Assembly: GCA_029010715.1 (NCBI GenBank)
Contig: JAQXKZ010000005.1
Coordinates: 1 to 48,259, forward strand
From: Clostridiales bacterium
GTDB taxonomy: Bacteria > Bacillota > Clostridia > Oscillospirales > Oscillospiraceae
DNA: 48,259 nucleotides
Reading direction: 5' to 3'
Under the pieces are notes generated by a model. It saw only the letters and a program-made list of their open reading frames with translations, did no database searches and had not been told where the DNA came from. The stretch's first letter is position 1. Every line of letters begins with the position of its first letter. Of this stretch, positions 35,940 through 43,451 are shown one piece after another. The translations under genes were made by a program, and so were the position numbers.

Positions 35940-36950
35940 ATGAAAAAAGTAAACGTTGCGATTCTCGGCGCGACCGGCGCCGTCGGTGTGGAGATGCTGA
36001 AGATACTCGGGGAGTATGACATAGAGATAGGAAAGCTCCTTCCTCTGGCAAGTGCCAGAAGCGCGGGGGGATATGTGAAGTTCAGAGGCGGGGATGTGCG
36101 CATAGAGGAGGCCACCGACGAGAGCTTCAAGGGTATGGACTTTGTGCTCGGCGCGGTTAAGAACGGCATGTCAAGGCGCTTTGCACCGGCCATCGTCGAG
36201 AGCGGCGCGGTGTATATTGACAACAGCTCCGCCTTCAGAATGGATGACCATGTCCCGCTGGTCGTACCGGAGATAAACGGCGCGGACGCCTTCAAAAACA
36301 AAGGGATAATCGCAAACCCGAACTGCTCTACCATCATTACGCTTATGGCCGTCGCCGGCCTTGCGAAGCTGTCTCCCATAGAGTCCATGGTCGCGAGTAC
36401 CTATCAGGCTGTGTCCGGAGCGGGTCAGGCGGGTTTCTCCGAACTGCAGGGACAGATGGAGGCCATTGTAAACGGCGGAAAAATAGAAAGCTCCACATTT
36501 CCGACCCAGATCGCGCTGAACGTCATACCCTTCATCGGCGCCGGGCTTGACAACGGCTACACCGACGAGGAGATGAAGATGCAGAACGAAGGACGCAGAA
36601 TTTTCCACCGCCCCGGGCTCAGAGTTACCTGCACCTGTGTGCGTGTGCCGGTCATGCGCTCCCACTCCATAGCCGTCACGGTCAGGACAGAGCGCCGCAT
36701 AGAGCTGGATGAGGCCAAAGCCGCAATATCCTCTTACCCCGGCGTGCGCCTGGTTGATGATTATCAGGGCCGCGATTACCCGACGCCTCTTGACACCAGC
36801 AATCAGGACCTCGTCTGGGTCGGCAGAGTGCGCCGGGACCTTGTTGACGATGACGCGATCACGCTCTGGTGCTGCGGGGACCAGATACGCAAGGGCGCGG
36901 CAGCCAACGCCGTCCAGATACTCAAGATGATGGCCGATGCAAAAGATTAA
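35940..36950 (+). CDS. asd: Aspartate-semialdehyde dehydrogenase
   Basis: A 336-residue NADP-dependent enzyme converting aspartyl phosphate to aspartate semialdehyde. The Rossmann loop is VAILGATGAVGVEMLKIL; the active-site NPNCSTIITLMAV carries the catalytic Cys; the later segments STYQAVSGAG and VRVPVMRSHS are conserved. AAGGGGGAG precedes the ATG, 18 bases after the aspartokinase stop. It completes a three-gene aspartate module (hom, aspartokinase, asd). The 14-bp phased repeat array begins at its stop codon. Confidence 0.97.
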   Translation: MKKVNVAILGATGAVGVEMLKILGEYDIEIGKLLPLASARSAGGYVKFRGGDVRIEEATDESFKGMDFVLGAVKNGMSRRFAPAIVESGAVYIDNSSAFRMDDHVPLVVPEINGADAFKNKGIIANPNCSTIITLMAVAGLAKLSPIESMVASTYQAVSGAGQAGFSELQGQMEAIVNGGKIESSTFPTQIALNVIPFIGAGLDNGYTDEEMKMQNEGRRIFHRPGLRVTCTCVRVPVMRSHSIAVTVRTERRIELDEAKAAISSYPGVRLVDDYQGRDYPTPLDTSNQDLVWVGRVRRDLVDDDAITLWCCGDQIRKGAAANAVQILKMMADAKD

Positions 36951-37018
36951 CATAACTTTAGTTACATAATTTGATTTACGAAATTTTATAAACGTAATTT
37001 AATTTACGTAAAGTGGTA
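36949..37018 (+). repeat. Second phased 14-bp AT-rich repeat array (5 units)
   Basis: Five units in the same register as the larger array: cores at 36949, 36963, 36977, 36991 and 37005, exactly 14 bp apart. The last four read TACA, TACG, AACG and TACG, and position 9 is a pyrimidine in units 1-4. The last unit runs into AAAGTGG, as does the last unit of the array at 11463-11686. The strand orientation is the same. It starts at the asd stop codon and is followed by a terminator. Confidence 0.72.
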
Positions 37019-37023
37019 GACAT

Positions 37024-37064
37024 AAAGACAGCACCGCAGCAAGGCTGCGGTGCTGTCTTTGTTC
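37024..37064 (+). terminator. Terminator downstream of asd and the phased array
   Basis: A perfect 16-bp stem (37024-37039 with 37045-37060) with a five-base loop, ending in TTTGTT. Confidence 0.92.
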
Positions 37065-37201
37065 CGGCGGCCGGCTGCGGCGCGTGTGTGGCCGAGGCTG
37101 ATGGCAACGCGGTCCTGCCGGTTTTGTTTTGATTCGCTAAAGTCTGCACTGTATAAGAATTGGACATTCAGTGTCGGAATAGGATGAACAGGGGTGATCT
37201 T

Positions 37202-37543
37202 ATGTTGGAATGTGCATTTACACTTCTTATGAAAACGCTCCTGCTCATGCTTCGGCTGTCGCCGGGGGATTCATTTCCAAAGCCTCTGAGCCGTGAGGAG
37301 GAGAGGAAATACCTTGAACTCTGGCAGAATGGGGACATCGAGGCAAGAAATATTCTGGTTGAGCATAACCTGCGCCTGGTTGCCCACATAATAAAAAAAT
37401 ACTATCAGACTGAGGATGTTGACGACCTGATTTCAATAGGCACCATCGGGCTCATCAAGGGGATTAATACATATAAGCCGGATAAGGGAGTCCGTCTTGC
37501 GACCTATGCCAGCAGATGCATTGAAAATGCAATACTATCATAG
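37202..37543 (+). pseudogene. sigK: sigK 5' fragment (interrupted sporulation sigma-K gene)
   Basis: A 113-residue frame equal to the N-terminal half of sigma-K. It holds [37 protein letters not shown], then region 2 [36 protein letters not shown]. The frame stops three residues after CIEN-A, whereas intact sigma-K continues CIENEIL and has regions 3 and 4. No downstream frame encodes the missing half. The interruption coincides with the point where skin elements split sigK in Bacillus subtilis. I mark it as a split gene, not simple decay, because the remaining sequence looks well conserved. It would be restored if an element is excised. The start ATG has GGGGTGATCTT. Confidence 0.85.
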
Positions 37544-37930
37544 CGGAACAACGGGGGAAGGGGCGGCGTGTACGTTTCGCGGCGTGGAATTGTCCGCACT
37601 TTGCGTCCTGTGCCGTTGCGGCTGCGTCCTTATGTTCAGGCTGCCTTATGTCATACAGGCAGCCCCGGCGCCGGGAGAAGAAAAATCCCGGGAATTCTGC
37701 TGACCGACTCTGTTCAGGGCTGGACATTTGTGTTAGAATATGAACATGCCGATACCTCCACAGTGACGGCGTACATCGGCGGGTATGAAGAAATGAGGTG
37801 CGTGAATTTATTAAAGAAAAGAGACTGAGCTGAAAAAGCCGGTGCCGTTATGAGCTATGCAAGGGTGAACGCTTAAATAACATTTGTTATACCGCGCAGT
37901 GATGCGCCGTATATAGTCGCAGGATAAAAA
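37544..37930. other. Intergenic region after the sigK fragment, no supported gene
   Basis: No frame here has both a ribosome-binding site and a recognisable product. A hairpin (GGCTGCCT at about 37640-37647 with AGGCAGCC at about 37658-37665) may be a weak terminator. If sigK is split by an inserted element, this is its left end. The junction shows the inverted repeat TGCATT-GAA-AATGCA (37516-37530). Confidence 0.5.
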
Positions 37931-38060
37931 CGCAACGCATATCAATTATATGATGTGCCAGAGCTGGTAGGTAGCCCAGCCGTCTGAACTGTAAGGTTCA
38001 GGTAAGTAACCTTCCCCTCCGGGTTGTCCGTTCCTGCGGTCATCAACATTTTAAAGGAGG
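37931..38060 (+). ncRNA. yjdF riboswitch (putative)
   Basis: The roughly 130-base leader upstream of yjdF folds into several short hairpins: CTGG/CCAG around GGTAGC, CTGAAC/GGTTCAG, and AACC/GGGTT. It has purine-rich loops with AGGTAGCCCAG and GTAAGTAACCTTCC. The yjdF motif RNA, reported to bind azaaromatic compounds, occurs upstream of yjdF in Firmicutes, and this position matches. The call rests on context and approximate structure, not on a covariance search; exact ends are uncertain. Confidence 0.65.
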
Positions 38061-38068
38061 GTTTCGTT

Positions 38069-38485
38069 ATGGACGGTAACTATGGAAAACTGACGGTTTA
38101 TTTTGAAAACCCGTTCTGGGTCGGTGTATTCGAGCGTATTGAAAACGGTAAATTATCTGTATGCAAGCATACATTCGGAGCAGAACCCAAAGACTATGAA
38201 GTTTGGGAGCTGATTCTGAAAGCTTACTGTCAGCTCAGGTTCGGTCCGTCTGTTGATGTGGTTGTAAAGAAGGAAGCGACGAACCCGAAACGGGCGCAGC
38301 GGGAAGCCGGAAGGCAGTCCGCCGCTACCGGTATCGGTACAAAATCGCAGCAGGCTTTGCAGCTGCAGAGGGAAGAAAACAAACTGGAGCGAAAAGCCAT
38401 CGGCAGAGAACAGAAAGAAGCTGAAAAGCGTCTCCGGTTTGAACTGAAGCAGCAGAAGCGAAAAGAAAAGCATCGGGGCAGATAA
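38069..38485 (+). CDS. yjdF: YjdF family protein
   Basis: A 138-residue protein. Residues 1-65 match the conserved YjdF core: GKLTVYFENPFWVGVFERIENGKL, then FGAEPKDYEVWELIL and LRFGPSVDV. The second half is a strongly basic, Lys/Glu-rich coiled coil (RKAIGREQKEAEKRLRFELKQQKRKEK), also typical of the family. Function is unknown, but in other Firmicutes its expression is controlled by an azaaromatic-sensing riboswitch, so it may help tolerate such compounds. AAAGGAGGG precedes the ATG at 38069. It is not part of the catabolic genes that follow. Confidence 0.9.
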   Translation: MDGNYGKLTVYFENPFWVGVFERIENGKLSVCKHTFGAEPKDYEVWELILKAYCQLRFGPSVDVVVKKEATNPKRAQREAGRQSAATGIGTKSQQALQLQREENKLERKAIGREQKEAEKRLRFELKQQKRKEKHRGR

Positions 38486-38582
38486 TGCCCCCTTGTTTTT
38501 TTACGGGAAGAGCGGGAAAGCGGTGCTGTATGCCGTTCCCGGAGTGTTGACTCGTTTTCTCTTTCGGGCACGTAGCCAGGGC

Positions 38583-38626
38583 AAAACGCCCGCCGCGGTC
38601 ATGACGGCTGCGGCGGGCGTTTTATG
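38583..38626 (+). terminator. Terminator after yjdF
   Basis: A perfect 14-bp stem (38583-38596 with 38610-38623) ends in TTTTAT. The A-rich left arm makes it usable in both directions. Confidence 0.9.
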
Positions 38627-38641
38627 TATCCGTAGTGAGGA

Positions 38642-38821
38642 TTATGTTTTCGCGGCTTTCTTTTCCGCCTTGATGTCATCTAGCACCGCGTTTATCAGCT
38701 CCAGCTTCTGTTCGGTGGGACACGGCATTTTTTCTATCATCTTACATGCGTGTTCTGCGTGAAAGCGGGCGAGTGTTTTTTGCAGCTCCGTCCTGCCGGG
38801 CTGTGTCTCGGGCAGTATCAT
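38642..38821 (-). CDS. Small hypothetical protein
   Basis: A 59-residue frame (MILPETQPGRTELQKTLARF at the start) with a Lys/Ala-rich end. It looks helical and protein-like but I do not recognise it. The start is uncertain: the ATG at 38821 has no well-spaced ribosome-binding site (GAGAGGAG lies about 20 bases upstream). An in-frame GTG at 38842 is too close to that site. The frame remains open upstream of these starts. Low confidence that it is a gene. Confidence 0.35.
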   Translation of the reverse strand: MILPETQPGRTELQKTLARFHAEHACKMIEKMPCPTEQKLELINAVLDDIKAEKKAAKT

Positions 38822-38842
38822 GATAACGTCCGTGTCTGTCAC

Positions 38843-39050
38843 TCCTCTCCATGGCTGCTTCACTCTATGCGGCGCTGCTTGTATATTATCCCGTCCGGCG
38901 GCGGAGCTTCTGACTTCTCTTTGCGTATGTCCCGCTCTGATGAGCATACTCAGCCGCCCGGAACGCCATATGTGTACAGGCGACCGTTGGGACGGCTGAC
39001 ATATGCTGTCGTCCCTGTTTCGTAACTGCATTTGCAACTGGATTCAAATC
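38843..39050. other. Region without a supported gene
   Basis: No frame is convincing. The sequence around 39021-39046 contains TGCATTTGCA and GGATTCAAATC, a small palindromic patch that could be a recombination remnant, though nothing proves it. Confidence 0.4.
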
Positions 39051-39100
39051 AAAATGAGAGATCGAAGCCCCGGTTTCAGGGTTCCGATCTCTCATTTTTT
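39051..39100 (+). terminator. Intrinsic terminator-like hairpin
   Basis: Stem ATGAGAGATCG (39054-39064) with CGATCTCTCAT (39085-39095), plus an imperfect inner stem, followed by TTTTT. It has the form of a plus-strand terminator but lacks an obvious plus-strand gene just upstream. Confidence 0.75.
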
Positions 39101-39267
39101 ACACGCGCATTCTGCATCAGGCCGCGTATATGCGGTTATTTCTAAGGGAAACTGTCGGGAGCTCATAATTGACAAATGGTTATATGCAGACCGAACAAAC
39201 AGTAAAAAACGGTAATAGTAATGCATTTCCTCCGGTTATAACAGACGCCGTGCTCCTTTATCGCATG

Positions 39268-40155
39268 TCAGATTGGAGGCTCAACTGTTTGCTGTATACA
39301 GGATATAAGCGCCCGCACCTTTTCCGGCATGTGTATGTTTTTCCTGTATACGATGCAAAGACCCCATTGGAAAGCGGGATCAAAGGGACGCGTAACAAGG
39401 TCGTTCTTGTCATAGTATCTCACGCAGGGGGCCGGGAGAACGCATACCTCATTGCTGAGATGACTCATTTTGAGAAGAAAATCGCAGGTGGGACTTGTAA
39501 CGTCAATCATCGGGGAAAGGCCTTTGGCCTGAAACTTGCGGACCAATTCCTGATATACCGCGAAGTTCACGGGGAACGTGTTAAACGGAAAGAGGGCCAG
39601 ATCCTCCAGAGTGATGCACGTACACTGTGCAAGCGGGTGATCGGGGTTCATGGCACAGACGACCTGATCCTGCATGATTATTATCTCGCTGAGGCCGTCC
39701 GACAGCACCGGATGCATGCTTATGGCCACGTCCAATACACCGTCCAGCACCATGCTTTCCAGCTTCCTTGCGCCGTATTCATGCACTTCAACGGCCACAT
39801 TCGGAAAATGCCTGCGGAATCTCATTATTATCTCAGGAAAGTCGAAGGCCGCTATTACAGGCGGCACGCCGAGTATAACTCTGCCGCGCTTCATGGACTT
39901 TAGATCCCGCAGCTGGCCGTCCATTACGTCAAAAATCTGGGATATCTTTGATCCATGCTCTACCAGGAGCGTACCAGCTTCTGTCGGTGACATGACGTTC
40001 CCCTCACGGTAGAACAGCGGCATTCCCAACTCAAGCTCAACCTTTTTAAGCATCTTGCTTAAAGCCGGCTGTGTGATAAAGAGATTTGCGGCGGCTTTTG
40101 TCATATTGCGCGTATGGGCTATTTCGATAATATAGCGGATTTCCCTGATATCCAT
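39268..40155 (-). CDS. LysR-family transcriptional regulator
   Basis: A 295-residue LTTR. The N-terminal winged helix-turn-helix is MDIREIRYIIEIAHTRNMTK, AAANLFITQPALSKMLKKVE and ELGMPLFYREGNVMSPTEAG. The rest is a periplasmic-binding-protein-like effector domain (VILGVPPVIAAFDFPEIIMRF through VCVLPAPCVRYY). The ATG at 40155 has GGGAGGGAG upstream. It is divergent from the GntP-acyl-CoA dehydrogenase-Etf gene set, and two palindromes in the intergenic region fit LysR operators, so it probably controls that set and itself. The effector is probably an intermediate of that pathway. This is inference from context. Confidence 0.93.
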   Translation of the reverse strand: MDIREIRYIIEIAHTRNMTKAAANLFITQPALSKMLKKVELELGMPLFYREGNVMSPTEAGTLLVEHGSKISQIFDVMDGQLRDLKSMKRGRVILGVPPVIAAFDFPEIIMRFRRHFPNVAVEVHEYGARKLESMVLDGVLDVAISMHPVLSDGLSEIIIMQDQVVCAMNPDHPLAQCTCITLEDLALFPFNTFPVNFAVYQELVRKFQAKGLSPMIDVTSPTCDFLLKMSHLSNEVCVLPAPCVRYYDKNDLVTRPFDPAFQWGLCIVYRKNIHMPEKVRALISCIQQTVEPPI

Positions 40156-40207
40156 TGTCTTTTTGCTCCCTCCCTTTATACAATGCCAAAAATATAACAC
40201 TGTTCTT

Positions 40208-40236
40208 TATATACCATATTTGCTCGAAAAAATCAA
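40208..40236 (-). promoter_or_regulatory. Promoter of the lysR gene
   Basis: On the minus strand: -35 TTGATT (40231-40236), a 17-bp spacer and -10 TATATA (40208-40213), about 50 bases upstream of the LysR start. Confidence 0.72.
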
Positions 40237-40268
40237 AAAAATAGCCATTCCTGATTGCATGTATAACG

Positions 40269-40317
40269 ATAACCAAAGGTTATGGTCAGTTTATTAACAA
40301 ATAAACCGATGGTTTAT
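40269..40317 (+). promoter_or_regulatory. Two palindromic candidate LysR operators
   Basis: ATAACC-AAA-GGTTAT (40269-40283) and ATAAACC-GAT-GGTTTAT (40301-40317) are perfect dyads sharing ATAA(A)CC-N3-GGTT(T)AT. Their centres are 33 bp apart, about three helical turns, between the divergent lysR and permease genes. A degenerate promoter at 40337-40366 (TTGGAC-N18-TATGCT) would place the second dyad near -64, the usual LysR recognition position. Confidence 0.75.
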
Positions 40318-40366
40318 AATCCATGAAAATTGGCAATTGGACAAAAAGATTATACATATGTATGCT

Positions 40367-40801
40367 GAACATAAAGATTGACAAATATCAAACATTCAGC
40401 GGCTACAACAAAAAATTAAAAACAGGGGGGGAATGCCGGTAAGAATATCGGGCAGATTCAGACATGCGGATTGTCTGTGTATTTGCGGGGCTGAAAGCGA
40501 AATCATCTGTTTATTTGCTGAACCATCGGGCTGACTGCCTGAGAAGCGCCTGACGTTATATATACGGAATACCGCCCGGCCTGAAGCCAGGTCGTGCATC
40601 ATGTGGATCCGATGATCGCGCGACTGCCGGTATGTACATATAAGATTAACACGTGGAGGAGTTAAACTCACAGCTTGCAAAACCCTTGCTACGACCGTAG
40701 TATCCGGTCAGCAGCCTCCGGAAGCGCACCCCGTGCTTTGGCGAGGCACCCCTGTAAAAAACAGAGAAAAGTGTAGAGAAAAACAAACTGGAGGATAAAC
40801 T
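40367..40801 (+). other. Long untranslated leader before the GntP gene
   Basis: About 430 bases between the likely promoter and the permease start. A possible 33-codon leader frame (40433-40534) begins directly after a run of seven G. A GGAGGAG at about 40653 has no ATG at useful spacing. Pairing such as CCGTAGTATCCGG and GCACC/GGTGC-type segments near 40690-40760 suggests RNA structure, but I recognise no riboswitch class. Confidence 0.4.
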
Positions 40802-42088
40802 ATGATTTGGTTGCTTGTTTCCATCATTCTGCTTATTGCCCTTATATTCCTGCGCGTCGACATTCTGCTCGTTGCCCCTATCGTCTCCGTGTTCCTCTGT
40901 CTGGTCAGCGGCCTCAATGTCGTCGATACCCTGGCGGAAGGCTTTATGCCTGCGTTTGCGACCTTTGCCAAGAACAACTTCCTGATATTCATGACCAGTG
41001 CGATGTTCGCCCGCGCCATGCAGGACACCGGTATGGCCGCCTCGATTGCCCACGGCATTTCCAGTAAGCTCGGCCCCAAATACGCCATACCCTGTGTATT
41101 CTTTGTCAGCGCGCTTCTGACCTACGGCGGCGTGTCCCTGTTCGTCGTTGTCTTTGTTGTTTACCCCATTGCGCTGCAGCTGTTCAAAGAAGCAAACATT
41201 ACCCGCATCATCATCCCCGGCGCGATCGCAGCCGGTGCCTTTACCTGGTCGGCGTTCTGCCTTCCCGGATCTCCTCAGGCCGGTCCCATCGTCGCCACGC
41301 AGAACCTCGGCACCAACCTCATGGTTCTTCCCTGGCTCGGCGTTGTCTGCGCGATTTTCATGTGCACCATGCAGGTCATTTTTATGAACTACCTGCATAA
41401 GAGCGCTGTTAAGAAGGGTCTCGGTTTTGAAGCGGATGAGAAGACCGAAGAACTCATTCGCCACCTGTCCACTCTCAAACTGCCCAACTTCTTTGTATCC
41501 CTCGTTCCCATGCTTGTCGTACTTATAACCCTGAATGTTATCGGCCTGACCGTTTACTACAGCATGATCCTCGGCGTCCTTGCTGCGCTCGTCCTCGCAT
41601 GGAAGAATGTCCCCAACAAGCTCAAGATGCTCAACGGCGGCGCGCAGAGCGCTATCTTCGCCCTTATCAACACCTGTGCCGCGAACGGCTTTGGCGGTGT
41701 TGCCAAGCTGACTCCGGGCTTTGCACAGCTTGTTCAGGTTTTCACCGATCCCACACTCATGTCCCCGCTGGTCGGCCTCGGCGTGGCTACCACCCTCATT
41801 GCGGGCGCCTGCGGTTCCGGTACCGGCGGTATAACCGTTGCTCTGTCTACAATGGCTCCTATTTATCTCGATATGGGCGTCAACGCCGGCATGATGCACC
41901 GCGTTGCATCTCTGGCCTGCTGCGGTCTTGACTCCCTTCCGCATAACGGAGCGGTTGTAACTCTGCTCAATACCTGCGGCATCGACCACAAGGATGGTTA
42001 TCTCCCCATAGGTGTCATGACGGTGTTCATGCCTCTGCTTACGCTTGTCTTTATGATAATCCTGTTGAGTTTGGGTTTCGTGTTCTGA
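40802..42088 (+). CDS. GntP-family permease
   Basis: A 428-residue membrane transporter with about 12 hydrophobic helices. GntP-family traits are the starts WLLVSIILLIALIFLRVDIL and APIVSVFLCLVSG, the conserved LPGSPQAGPIV and GVATTLIAGACGSGTGGITVALS, and SLPHNGAVVTLL near the end. Family members carry gluconate-type sugar acids or D-3-hydroxybutyrate by proton symport. The set that follows (CoA transferase, hydratase, acyl-CoA dehydrogenase) makes a short 3-hydroxy acid or enoic acid more likely than gluconate. GGAGG precedes the ATG. It is the first gene of the set under the LysR operators. Confidence 0.88.
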   Translation: MIWLLVSIILLIALIFLRVDILLVAPIVSVFLCLVSGLNVVDTLAEGFMPAFATFAKNNFLIFMTSAMFARAMQDTGMAASIAHGISSKLGPKYAIPCVFFVSALLTYGGVSLFVVVFVVYPIALQLFKEANITRIIIPGAIAAGAFTWSAFCLPGSPQAGPIVATQNLGTNLMVLPWLGVVCAIFMCTMQVIFMNYLHKSAVKKGLGFEADEKTEELIRHLSTLKLPNFFVSLVPMLVVLITLNVIGLTVYYSMILGVLAALVLAWKNVPNKLKMLNGGAQSAIFALINTCAANGFGGVAKLTPGFAQLVQVFTDPTLMSPLVGLGVATTLIAGACGSGTGGITVALSTMAPIYLDMGVNAGMMHRVASLACCGLDSLPHNGAVVTLLNTCGIDHKDGYLPIGVMTVFMPLLTLVFMIILLSLGFVF

Positions 42089-42206
42089 CCTGATGTCCCT
42101 TGCGGATGCCCCCGGAAAGGGGATGAATCCCATACCCATGAGTTATGCATAACATGGTTATTTGACATTTCCAATTTGCAATAATGGGAAGTATAGTAAA
42201 CCTGTA

Positions 42207-42231
42207 GACAGTTAGTCGGTTAATTCGACTA
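42207..42231 (+). promoter_or_regulatory. Inverted repeat upstream of the acyl-CoA dehydrogenase gene
   Basis: TTAGTCG and CGACTAA (about 42210-42230) separated by GTTAATT form a perfect 7-bp dyad in the 176-bp gap between the permease and acyl-CoA dehydrogenase genes. TTGACA occurs at about 42161 without a convincing -10 at the right distance. It could be an operator or a processing hairpin. Confidence 0.4.
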
Positions 42232-42264
42232 AATATCAAATCATAAAAGAAAAGGAGAAAAACA

Positions 42265-43407
42265 ATGCTTATTAAATTCAACGACGAACAGGCCATGATC
42301 CGTGACACGGTACGTGAGTTCACCAAAAACGAAGTCGAGCCCCGCGACTATTACATGGATCAGAACGATGCTTTTGACCGTGAGCTGTATGCAAAGTTCA
42401 ACGAGCTCGGCCTTGGCGGCGTCCTTGTCCCCGAAGAGTACGGCGGAATGGGTTCCGACTACGTGACCAGCACCATCATCGTCCATGAGCTGGCAAAGGG
42501 CAGCGCAAGCTTTGCTCTGGCTGTCGAGATCAGCCACGTTGCCGCTGAGATGATTACCAACTGGGGTACCGAAGAGCAGAAGAAGACCTACCTGCCCAGA
42601 GTTGCAAACGGCGATCTGTTCGCATTCGGTCTGACCGAAGCCAGCGCAGGCTCCGATGCAGCCGGTATCCGCTCTGTTGCAGTCAAGAACGCAGACGGCA
42701 GCTGGACTCTGAACGGCGGCAAGTCCTGGATCACCAACTCCGGTGAAGCAGACGTATATCTCATCCTCGCAAAGACCGATCCTGCAGCCGGTGCAAAGGG
42801 CATCTCCGCTTTCATTATCCCCAAGGAGACCCCGGGTCTCGTCATCGCAAAGCATGAGAAGAAGATGGGTATGCGCGGTTCCAGCACCTGCGCTCTGTCC
42901 TTCGACGACATCCACCTTCCCGCCGACGCTCTGCTCGGACCTGAGGGCATTGGCTTCAAGATAGCAATGTCCGTTCTGGACGGCGGCCGTATCAGCTGCG
43001 CCGCTATTGCCACCGCTCTTTCCCAGCACGCCATGGATATCGCCAAGAAGTATGCCAACGAGCGTGTTACCTTCGGTAAGCCTATCGCAAAGCATCAGGG
43101 CGTTATGTTCAAGTTCGGCGACATGTCCGCTCTTATCTCCGCTATGGAACTGATGACCTACGAGGCAGCCTTCCAGAAGGCGTCCGGCCAGCGCTGCACC
43201 CTTATCGCCGCACAGGCCAAGCTGTTCGCAGCCATCAACTGCACCCAGATCTGCCTTGAGTGCCTGCAGGTTCTCGGCGGCAACGGCTACAGCCAGGACT
43301 TCCATGTCGAGCGTCTGGTCCGCGACGCGAAGCTGCTTGAGATCGGCGAAGGCACCAACGAGGTCCTGCGCATGGTTATCGGCGGCACCGTTCTCGCCAG
43401 CAATTAA
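42265..43407 (+). CDS. Acyl-CoA dehydrogenase (butyryl-CoA dehydrogenase type)
   Basis: A 380-residue FAD enzyme. Motifs in order: NDEQAMIRDTVREFTKNEVEP, GLGGVLVPEEYGGMG, the FAD loop FGLTEASAGSDAAG and KSWITNSGEAD, GGRISCAAIATALSQHA, and the C-terminal VLGGNGYSQDFHVERLVRDAK followed by LEIGEGTNEV, whose first Glu is the usual catalytic base position. It resembles short-chain (butyryl-CoA) enzymes that work with EtfAB, and in anaerobes it usually reduces enoyl-CoA such as crotonyl-CoA. AAAAGGAG precedes the ATG. etfB follows after 44 bases. Acyl-chain preference is not decidable by eye. Confidence 0.92.
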   Translation: MLIKFNDEQAMIRDTVREFTKNEVEPRDYYMDQNDAFDRELYAKFNELGLGGVLVPEEYGGMGSDYVTSTIIVHELAKGSASFALAVEISHVAAEMITNWGTEEQKKTYLPRVANGDLFAFGLTEASAGSDAAGIRSVAVKNADGSWTLNGGKSWITNSGEADVYLILAKTDPAAGAKGISAFIIPKETPGLVIAKHEKKMGMRGSSTCALSFDDIHLPADALLGPEGIGFKIAMSVLDGGRISCAAIATALSQHAMDIAKKYANERVTFGKPIAKHQGVMFKFGDMSALISAMELMTYEAAFQKASGQRCTLIAAQAKLFAAINCTQICLECLQVLGGNGYSQDFHVERLVRDAKLLEIGEGTNEVLRMVIGGTVLASN

Positions 43408-43451
43408 TATAACCGGATTTTCTGAAATTATAACTTAAGGATATAAGCGTA

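Noticed and set aside
37202-37543. sigK frameshift by a sequencing error
   Set aside because: After CIEN the other frames do not continue sigma-K either, so a single-base error cannot explain the break.
37497-37828. Frames after the sigK fragment as the missing sigK half
   Set aside because: Their translations have no sigma region 3 or 4 features (no helix-turn-helix), and they overlap out of frame. They do not restore sigma-K.
38024-38068. Longer start for yjdF
   Set aside because: It would begin inside the riboswitch, and GGAGGG sits just before the ATG at 38069.
40646-42139. A 497-codon open frame on the minus strand
   Set aside because: It lies opposite the GntP permease, whose frame has clear membrane helices and family motifs. 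The minus-strand translation is low-complexity and charged, as expected for a shadow.
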